NCBI RefSeq assembly: GCF_008642375.1
Contig: NZ_CP029194.1
Coordinates: 4,092,001-4,156,000 of the forward strand
DNA length: 64,000 nt
Source: Streptomyces venezuelae
Lineage (GTDB): Bacteria; Actinomycetota; Actinomycetes; Streptomycetales; Streptomycetaceae
Direction of reading: 5' to 3'
Each line of letters begins with the position of its first letter. Position 1 is the first letter of the stretch. The notes under the pieces are model-generated. The model made no database searches and was not told where the DNA came from. It worked only from the letters and a program-made list of their open reading frames with translations. The position numbers and the translations under genes are program-made. Positions 63,864 through 64,000 of this stretch are shown here, piece by piece.

Positions 63864-64000
63864 CACCCCCTCCTGCCCATGTCGGGACTGCCTGTGGCGG
63901 TGTTGCTCACTCCCCCACTGTGGCACCCGTCACTGACATCGCAATGCCGGTGGGCCAAGTGCCGGAACGCCTCCGCCGCACCCTAGTTGGGGCGGTGGCA

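Noticed and set aside
60342..63986. Plus-strand open frame of over 1200 codons
   Set aside because: Opposes two coherent minus-strand genes; composition Gly/Val/Arg-rich.

Overview
The window is a stretch of Streptomyces chromosome (very high G+C, strong G/C third-position bias, GTG/TTG starts, short gaps). Its gene order from the ORF1590-type sporulation gene through trmB, hrpA, bldC, vdh, purM-purF, purL-purQ-purS, an Lsr2 paralogue and purC matches, from memory, the core-chromosome region around SCO4070-SCO4114 of S. coelicolor. I see no prophage, transposase, integrase, CRISPR array or biosynthetic cluster, so this looks like core genome with lineage-specific inserts.

Layout. 0.4-5.8 kb (+): ORF1590-like regulator, L-2-hydroxyglutarate oxidase, TrmB, PrsW-type membrane protease. 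5.8-13.4 kb (-): aldo/keto reductase and an M23 hydrolase behind a c-di-AMP (ydaO-type) riboswitch, a PP2C/SpoIIE phosphatase, an MFS exporter coupled to a cysteine-synthase-like PLP enzyme, a small exported protein and a TipA-type MerR regulator. 13.5-17.5 kb: initiator tRNA, rhodanese, an ECF41 sigma factor with a perfect ECF41-type promoter, a lipoprotein and a PAP2 phosphatase. 17.5-22.9 kb: diacylglycerol-kinase-like lipid kinase, a LuxR/NTPase regulator, a 12-bp tandem-repeat array, and VOC and FMN-split-barrel proteins. 23.1-32.9 kb: an alpha/beta-fused bacterial-type glycyl-tRNA synthetase, tRNA-Lys, a secreted FG-GAP protein, a DEAD-box helicase with long perfect tail repeats and a Gly/Pro-rich lipoprotein.

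33.0-40.2 kb: a zincin, a tRNA-Glu/Asp/Phe cluster, a CcdA-like / DsbA-like / small secreted protein thiol-redox set, HrpA, and a second identical tRNA-Asp. 40.3-44.5 kb: DUF6274-like protein, bldC with a U-tract terminator and a hairpin at its ribosome site, a conserved hypothetical, valine dehydrogenase and a DUF3073 protein. 44.5-54.1 kb: purine genes (purM, purF, purL, purQ, purS) with a META lipoprotein, a maleylpyruvate-isomerase-like protein, an NTF2-like protein, and an ArsR/M23 pair preceded by a perfect AT-rich palindrome. 54.5-64 kb: Lsr2-like protein, tRNA-Gly genes, an ABC exporter plus two-component cassette bracketed by two identical tRNA-Gly(GCC) genes, purC, a dimethylformamidase-beta-like protein and a membrane protein resembling an M48 peptidase without its active site.

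How the parts fit: purC, purS/Q/L, purF and purM are steps of de novo IMP synthesis; trmB, glyS, nine tRNA genes and two helicases serve translation and RNA metabolism; bldC, the ORF1590-like gene, the c-di-AMP-controlled hydrolase and the Lsr2 paralogue belong to development and chromosome organisation. Starts were chosen from ribosome-binding sites, overlaps and known family N-termini. All family calls are from reading; no search was run.
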